A stretch of 64,000 nt of DNA from Psychrobacter sp. P11F6. GTDB taxonomy: Bacteria > Pseudomonadota > Gammaproteobacteria > Pseudomonadales > Moraxellaceae. The notes under the pieces were generated by a model. That model did not search any database and was not told the DNA's origin. It was given only the letters and a program-made list of their open reading frames with translations. The stretch covers positions 2,433,361 through 2,497,360 of the forward strand of contig NZ_CM003594.1 of NCBI RefSeq assembly GCF_001435295.1, given 5' to 3'. Below are positions 60,101 through 64,000 of the stretch, one piece after another; within the stretch, counting starts at the first letter, position 1; every line of letters begins with the position of its first letter. The position numbers and the translations under genes were made by a program.

Positions 60101-63100
60101 GATTAGTGCCGTTATTTACTGTAACGGTAATTTCTGGTACTTGACCACTGTAGTTGTCAGCAGGTACAAAAGTATAGCTGCCATCGCTATTAACCGTAAT
60201 GTTACCAATAGAGTTTGTACCGTCAACTAAGATATCGCTACTTTCACCTGCATTTTTGGTTATCGTTGTACCATCAGCAAGCTCAAAAGTATAACTTTCA
60301 ACAGTAAGCGCTTCACCATCATCAGCATCGGGAGTACCATTTTTGAAAATATTATCCGATATTAATGTATCTTCTGGTGTGAACACTTCATCATCGACCA
60401 GTACAAACTTATTATCTGTCCCAGTGATAGTTACCTCAACGTAACGAATTTCACTAGTGCTAAGCTCATTACCGTTGCCTGGGCTATCAATACCTGCATT
60501 GTCTGAAACCTTTACAGCATAACGAATAGTGATTGTTTCGCCAGCAGGGATAAAATCAAGCGCGTTAGGTAGCGCTTCAAATGTCCAATCAGCAGTATTA
60601 CCTGTTGCATTAACAGGATTAACAGTACTATCTACAGAAAATAAATTCTTTAATGCAGCCTCTTGATCAGGGGTAAGTGTATAGTCAGTACCACTTACTG
60701 TAACAGTAGTAGAAGCAATTACGTGTTCAAGTTTTACTTGATCATTAAGGTCAATATCTTCAAAGGTTACAGTTCCAGTTTTTGTCATTTCTTCGCCTGG
60801 GGTTGGCTCATCAAAAACTTCTGAACCAATCACATCATTAGTAGCTCCAGAGACAGCGTTAGTAATCACTGGTCTATCGTTAGTTCCAGTTATGGTGATA
60901 GTTAAGGTTGCACTGCTGCTATCACCATCAGCGTCAGTGATGGTATAGGTAAAGGTTTCGGTCAAACTTTCCCCTAATGCCAAATACTGTACAGCAGTAT
61001 TATCAACATCATAGGTATATTCACCATTCACATCTAACGTTAGTTCGCCAAAATCGCCTTGAATTAGAGTCGGTGCTGTGCCATTAACTGTACTGGCAGT
61101 ACTCCCAAACTCTACTGCCGTTACCATAGTTGCATCTGCACCTAAATCATCCGCTTGATCAGGAGCTGTACCTTTGATTACGTTACCAGTTGCTGTGATT
61201 TTGCCAGATGGCTGATCTACACTTACATCTTCTGTGACGCTATTCTTATCATTATTAGCATTAGGTGCGGTATCAATAATCTCAATATCTAAGGTGTCAG
61301 TGATGGTATCACCAATGCTATTGGTTAGTATTACATTAAACTGATCAACTACTGAACCAGCGCTATGATCCTCTGCATTGCCGTTTTCTGTATATTCGTA
61401 AGTGAGTTCACCTGTTGCTGCGTTGTAGTTAGTGATTACCAGCTTACCTAAACTAGTATTAATAGTGACCGATGTATTGGAAGCATTAGTAACGTCTAAA
61501 CCGCCAACAGTTAGATCGGTGACGCTTTGTGGATTGGTGATATTAATGGTGCCAGTTATTGTGTTACCCGTACCTTCGATGACGCTGTTGTCAGCAGGTG
61601 TTAATGCTGCGTCTTCATCGACGATATCGATAGTTGGTGGTACGTCATTATCAATAATGGTACCAGTGGCAGTGCCCTGGGTTGGACTGACCGTAGCAAA
61701 GTCATCATCGGTGCTGATATCGAACACTAGGTCTTCGCTGTTCTCGAAGATGTCATCGTCTTTGGCGGTGACGGTGATGACTGGGGTAAAGCTGCTACCT
61801 GCTGGAATAGTCACGGTGCCAGTAGCTAAGAAGTCAGCGATCTCTTGTGTATCGGTGATGACCACATCAGGGCCGCCCTCAACGGTGTAAGAGATTTGAT
61901 CAATGTCATCAGCATCTACGGTAGTGCCTGTGCCAAGGTTGACCGTGACGACAGTGTCAAAGTTGCTGACATTGTCTTGAGAGATGGTGAATTCTAAGGT
62001 GTCATTGCCCGTCTCGCCTTCAACGGCTGACGGTTCTGTAGCAATGATACTAACAACTGGCTTATCGCCATCGGTGGTGCTGCCGTCATTAGGGTTGCCA
62101 TTGTCTTCATCTAAGATGGTACCAGTGGCAGTGCCCTGGGTTGGACTGACCGTAGCAAAGTCATCATCGGTGCTGATATCGAACACTAGGTCTTCGCTGT
62201 TCTCGAAGATGTCATCGTCTTTGGCGGTGACGGTGATGACTGGGGTAAAGCTGCTACCTGCTGGAATAGTCACGGTGCCAGTAGCTAAGAAGTCAGCGAT
62301 CTCTTGTGTATCGGTGATGACCACATCAGGGCCGCCCTCAACGGTGTAAGAGATTTGATCAATGTCATCAGCATCTACGGTAGTGCCTGTGCCAAGGTTG
62401 ACCGTGACGACAGTGTCAAAGTTGCTGACATTGTCTTGAGAGATGGTGAATTCTAAGGTGTCATTGCCCGTCTCGCCTTCAACGGCTGACGGTTCTGTAG
62501 CAATGATACTAACAACTGGCTTATCGCCATCGGTGGTGCTGCCGTCATTAGGGTTGCCATTGTCTTCATCTAAGATGGTACCAGTGGCAGTGCCCTGGGT
62601 TGGACTGACCGTAGCAAAGTCATCATCGGTGCTGATATCGAACACTAGGTCTTCGCTGTTCTCGAAGATGTCATCGTCTTTGGCGGTGACGGTGATGACT
62701 GGGGTAAAGCTGCTACCTGCTGGAATAGTCACGGTGCCAGTAGCTAAGAAGTCAGCGATCTCTTGTGTATCGGTGATGACCACATCAGGGCCGCCCTCAA
62801 CGGTGTAAGAGATTTGATCAATGTCATCAGCATCTACGGTAGTGCCTGTGCCAAGGTTGACCGTGACGACAGTGTCAAAGTTGCTGACATTGTCTTGAGA
62901 GATGGTGAATTCTAAGGTGTCATTGCCCGTCTCGCCTTCAACGGCTGACGGTTCTGTAGCAATGATACTAACAACTGGCTTATCGCCATCGGTGGTGCTG
63001 CCGTCATTAGGGTTGCCATTGTCTTCATCTAAGATGGTACCAGTGGCAGTGCCCTGGGTTGGACTGACCGTAGCAAAGTCATCATCGGTGCTGATATCGA

Positions 63101-64000
63101 ACACTAGGTCTTCGCTGTTCTCGAAGATGTCATCGTCTTTGGCGGTGACGGTGATGACTGGGGTAAAGCTGCTACCTGCTGGAATAGTCACGGTGCCAGT
63201 AGCTAAGAAGTCAGCGATCTCTTGTGTATCGGTGATGACCACATCAGGGCCGCCCTCAACGGTGTAAGAGATTTGATCAATGTCATCAGCATCTACGGTA
63301 GTGCCTGTGCCAAGGTTGACCGTGACGACAGTGTCAAAGTTGCTGACATTGTCTTGAGAGATGGTGAATTCTAAGGTGTCATTGCCCGTCTCGCCTTCAA
63401 CGGCTGACGGTTCTGTAGCAATGATACTAACAACTGGCTTATCGCCATCGGTGGTGCTGCCGTCATTAGGGTTGCCATTGTCTTCATCTAAGATGGTACC
63501 AGTGGCAGTGCCCTGGGTTGGACTGACCGTAGCAAAGTCATCATCGGTGCTGATATCGAACACTAGGTCTTCGCTGTTCTCGAAGATGTCATCGTCTTTG
63601 GCGGTGACGGTGATGACTGGGGTAAAGCTGCTACCTGCTGGAATAGTCACGGTGCCAGTAGCTAAGAAGTCAGCGATCTCTTGTGTATCGGTGATGACCA
63701 CATCAGGGCCGCCCTCAACGGTGTAAGAGATTTGATCAATGTCATCAGCATCTACGGTAGTGCCTGTGCCAAGGTTGACCGTGACGACAGTGTCAAAGTT
63801 GCTGACATTGTCTTGAGAGATGGTGAATTCTAAGGTGTCATTGCCCGTCTCGCCTTCAACGGCTGACGGTTCTGTAGCAATGATACTAACAACTGGCTTA
63901 TCGCCATCGGTGGTGCTGCCGTCATTAGGGTTGCCATTGTCTTCATCTAAGATGGTACCAGTGGCAGTGCCCTGGGTTGGACTGACCGTAGCAAAGTCAT
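54174..64000 (-). CDS. Giant RTX adhesin secreted by type I system, C-terminal part (runs off right edge)
   Basis: Surface or biofilm adhesin of the LapA/BapA kind. The frame is open from the right edge to the stop at 54174, giving about 3,274 residues here; the N-terminus is outside. In protein order I see: Calx-beta-like 153-residue repeats (VVSIIATEPSAVEGETGN..., 64000 to about 61660); VCBS-type domains (FTYTITDADGDSSSATLTIT, to about 60400); cadherin-like and related domains (for example YTFVPADNYSGQVPEITVTV, to about 54700); RTX calcium repeats (GGAGDDILIGGSGNDLIDGG, about 54680-54520); and a C-terminal secretion region. The composition is very acidic with no cysteine noted. It is likely exported by the tolC-abc-hlyD genes next to it. 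An in-frame ATG at 63701 is internal to a repeat, not the start. Confidence 0.92.
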   Translation of the reverse strand, partial: DFATVSPTQGTATGTILDEDNGNPNDGSTTDGDKPVVSIIATEPSAVEGETGNDTLEFTISQDNVSNFDTVVTVNLGTGTTVDADDIDQISYTVEGGPDVVITDTQEIADFLATGTVTIPAGSSFTPVITVTAKDDDIFENSEDLVFDISTDDDFATVSPTQGTATGTILDEDNGNPNDGSTTDGDKPVVSIIATEPSAVEGETGNDTLEFTISQDNVSNFDTVVTVNLGTGTTVDADDIDQISYTVEGGPDVVITDTQEIADFLATGTVTIPAGSSFTPVITVTAKDDDIFENSEDLVFDISTDDDFATVSPTQGTATGTILDEDNGNPNDGSTTDGDKPVVSIIATEPSAVEGETGNDTLEFTISQDNVSNFDTVVTVNLGTGTTVDADDIDQISYTVEGGPDVVITDTQEIADFLATGTVTIPAGSSFTPVITVTAKDDDIFENSEDLVFDISTDDDFATVSPTQGTATGTILDEDNGNPNDGSTTDGDKPVVSIIATEPSAVEGETGNDTLEFTISQDNVSNFDTVVTVNLGTGTTVDADDIDQISYTVEGGPDVVITDTQEIADFLATGTVTIPAGSSFTPVITVTAKDDDIFENSEDLVFDISTDDDFATVSPTQGTATGTILDEDNGNPNDGSTTDGDKPVVSIIATEPSAVEGETGNDTLEFTISQDNVSNFDTVVTVNLGTGTTVDADDIDQISYTVEGGPDVVITDTQEIADFLATGTVTIPAGSSFTPVITVTAKDDDIFENSEDLVFDISTDDDFATVSPTQGTATGTIIDNDVPPTIDIVDEDAALTPADNSVIEGTGNTITGTINITNPQSVTDLTVGGLDVTNASNTSVTINTSLGKLVITNYNAATGELTYEYTENGNAEDHSAGSVVDQFNVILTNSIGDTITDTLDIEIIDTAPNANNDKNSVTEDVSVDQPSGKITATGNVIKGTAPDQADDLGADATMVTAVEFGSTASTVNGTAPTLIQGDFGELTLDVNGEYTYDVDNTAVQYLALGESLTETFTYTITDADGDSSSATLTITITGTNDRPVITNAVSGATNDVIGSEVFDEPTPGEEMTKTGTVTFEDIDLNDQVKLEHVIASTTVTVSGTDYTLTPDQEAALKNLFSVDSTVNPVNATGNTADWTFEALPNALDFIPAGETITIRYAVKVSDNAGIDSPGNGNELSTSEIRYVEVTITGTDNKFVLVDDEVFTPEDTLISDNIFKNGTPDADDGEALTVESYTFELADGTTITKNAGESSDILVDGTNSIGNITVNSDGSYTFVPADNYSGQVPEITVTVNNGTNPTTPQTGTETLTITVNPVSDKPGLEGVSVETNEDTTIALGLTVPTITDNTDLDSTSNDDTPERLGYITLSDIPAGAVLKDGSGNILTPNADGNIVIQLTDTGSLVADGTPTVNMSSAEFEGITLTPPANDATNISFDMSVTEYEMDSNGNIAQVGGVDVAGATSTVKIEVDVQAVTDSVDKNDPNDPDNPHDAGDDDSKFGYDQSEVIGDTLTVTLKEGESIELPITTTFGDLVGNAAKGDAETYGFVITGLVPGAIINFTPAGSSEPLPPFIADKNGQVLIGINAGLTSTDFVVSGNSEPKITIQTGKFDSLDMNGVEISLYTQDHDPDSAIKNTSVDLIGTVKVDLTVTPVAGQVELVNKGVETKEDTVVTLDKFGFTVQDNKQDNNGLLPETITTIEFVLPEGWTYKDSAGTTTVGSSGGTPIIISGITPADNADLDAYLEDFSITPPAHSSKDADFTFTVTTVDLDDDGGIGLPATGSQNLTQTVVVTPVAEVVGGRSDSDAIDDLTINSSHTYAANANEDAAFDLNSDGFDLKGYWNNQDTSEQTFAHMTFGNKSDSGFTSVEGAVFTYNDGNGLVSLTDNGNGVDIPMEYLDTVTVTPPQDYSDYNLTSGAETAVKVEAKTVDVDEDGGAKDEAISGESYLTFEVKGVADPATLAVDPAEGVEDQAINGGNNRDTAADMTTDVIPTDGIVLNIRPSSRDNDGSETYDVTISEIPADGQLYYTNKDGDTLLLDTTGGTVVIEDYNNSVTGLYFVPAENFSGTVNLKVQAVSQEGGTTGAASPMLNLPVKVIGKADLIINDKLATGTALINGKDYTYVTDEATLDSTGNHQIALSSLFATVADIEAYDGDSPAVEQIVYRVENLPTGFNLTGAGVTFLGGSGSDRVWSVTLEALQNNTAQLKTPDNFAGEINFTITGTTTETVSGDSVTHDGKDVSILVTPDAADGNMNDPQVVATEDLWANMDFESAFTTTDKGDSATGTESLESITLSVTDLMAKDVILRVDGIEVDLTTNPPPTLKFTPDQTIEIMYDDDKRHSDDDVSIEFDYTYTDTTELTDGSEISTSNTGSAVVDVTFQAVTDAPSMTLDVTDDTINNSGTDNTASVTVSLSSPDQDGSESFTRLEVTDVPEGLNVVGGILSDGIWYVDVPNDPVIITMAPTYELVLERNDSTVNIPKGSFNIKVTGITQDINGQGSDGSEARVEGNFEITLDRTGGGDAPVKPDLIDSFTSKVEIPAQLEDTGFTLGDILDATLNPATADTVDSYTFSLTDLPTDTVLESTNPAVSVQQIGGKWIISVNDASNLNPEAALNGVTVTPPKDFSTNVTDGTQDFTFNANFTVLDKDGGEEREQVSDVNVEIKPVTDPMDADGKSTTVATDEDTSIDININLKNSADGDYVLLINGKLYIQVDESSLLTGTGPAGVLTDANGNPLNEVVLNDNEVGDIPAGTYYELEVGTNSPDSVTVKYTPAENADGNATITVKAAHKETTDEAGYDSGTLTYEHEYTVEVSAQPDNLDITSNSGESIATAIGDEDSMIAIDYKISNIDEGDMASAITLDNIPNGYLVYYTDTNGDTVLASNNGNSGGNNSWSIDTSKLNNINSGAAGETPNIFIMPPENSSDKVTGIEMKVVNDSGMISDPLVIDLDVTPVADGVTANPSTILGNQGKWTTLNLNAVMQDTDGSETVNIAITDNGVSLTDDVLRFRVKSTGEMLTAVWDDAANSYTITGITPEQINDLQIQSSVPLKGDLDFALSTTDTVGAMTDTSGVYTDNNGELPSISVDIAFSKTFVGTAENDIVDASGQSVAVNYKGGAGDDILIGGSGNDLIDGGTGVNTLKGGAGNDKIVFSVDNALMDGGAGNDTLLINVADTSIDFSSFDATVFESIETIDMTGNGAQTLTNLSTSDVLDIINDTVMSNKGLVINGDSADSVSLTGNDWTNSGTTTQGGNSYNVYSFSDTNGTHELLIQTDITIL
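61656..64000 (-). repeat. Tandem 459-bp repeats in the adhesin gene
   Basis: The sequence GGTACCAGTGGCAGTGCCC recurs at a strict 459-bp period (near 61660, 62118, 62577, 63036, 63495, 63954). The units between 61656 and 63950 read as five copies with no difference I can find, and a sixth begins at the edge. Each codes for one 153-residue Calx-beta-like domain. The copy number in the genome is unknown since the array leaves the window. Confidence 0.93.

Noticed and set aside
63701..63703. ATG at 63701 as the adhesin start
   Set aside because: It lies inside a tandem repeat, and the frame continues open to the window edge in the same repeat pattern.
61432..63726. Plus-strand 121-residue ORFs repeated every 459 bp (MVNSKVSLPVSP...)
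   Set aside because: Antisense shadows of the identical adhesin repeats; they recur only because the DNA repeats.

Overview
The window comes from a gamma-proteobacterial chromosome, most likely Psychrobacter or a close Moraxellaceae relative. This is judged from overall protein character, the moderately AT-rich composition and the gene neighbourhoods; no 16S gene is present to confirm it. It falls into four blocks.

(1) 1-24.0 kb, core housekeeping. This block holds the 5' part of ccmF (cytochrome c maturation), a DUF445 membrane protein, mrdA (PBP2), rsmD, rplM-rpsI, an LpxL-type lipid A acyltransferase, trpS, scpA-scpB, lolA, rplU-rpmA, ispB, a complete tripartite RND efflux operon (lipoprotein adaptor, pump, outer membrane channel), hemB and a glutathionyl-hydroquinone reductase. 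Clear intrinsic terminators separate most of these units.

(2) 24.2-27.0 kb, integration module. A tRNA-Val(GAC) gene is followed by a small Cro/CI-type repressor, a divergent excisionase-like gene with an iterated operator, a tyrosine integrase and two small unknown genes, one with a probable zinc ribbon.

(3) 27.1-47.6 kb, a complete type I-F CRISPR-Cas locus: cas1, cas2/3, csy1 (cas8f), csy2 (cas5f), csy3 (cas7f), cas6f. Its leader contains an IHF-consensus site and is followed by an array of 82 apparently identical repeats with 81 spacers. Behind the array lies a second, unusual recombinase cluster with four overlapping reading frames. One encodes a 1117-residue protein with a full tyrosine-recombinase active site. 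Another encodes a 642-residue relative that seems to lack the nucleophilic tyrosine and is joined to the upstream frame across an A9 tract.

The most striking element is in the 270-bp gap between cas3 and csy1. Two degenerate CRISPR repeats on the minus strand bracket a 20-nt spacer, with an extended -10 promoter on one side and an intrinsic terminator on the other: a complete small crRNA-like gene. Its spacer matches, with a 5'-CC PAM and an unbroken 11-nt seed (17 of the first 18 positions), a site about 80 bp downstream that covers the -10 region of the csy1 promoter. This predicts a Cascade-dependent autorepression loop of the CreR/CreA kind.

(4) 47.8-64 kb, a type I secretion system (HlyD-family adaptor, LapB-like ABC transporter, TolC-family channel) and its presumed substrate. 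The substrate is a giant RTX adhesin of more than 3,270 residues in the window, running off the right edge. Its N-terminal side here consists of tandem 459-bp (153-residue) repeats that look identical at the DNA level. A small TonB-N-terminus-like protein of unknown function is encoded between the adhesin and its exporter.
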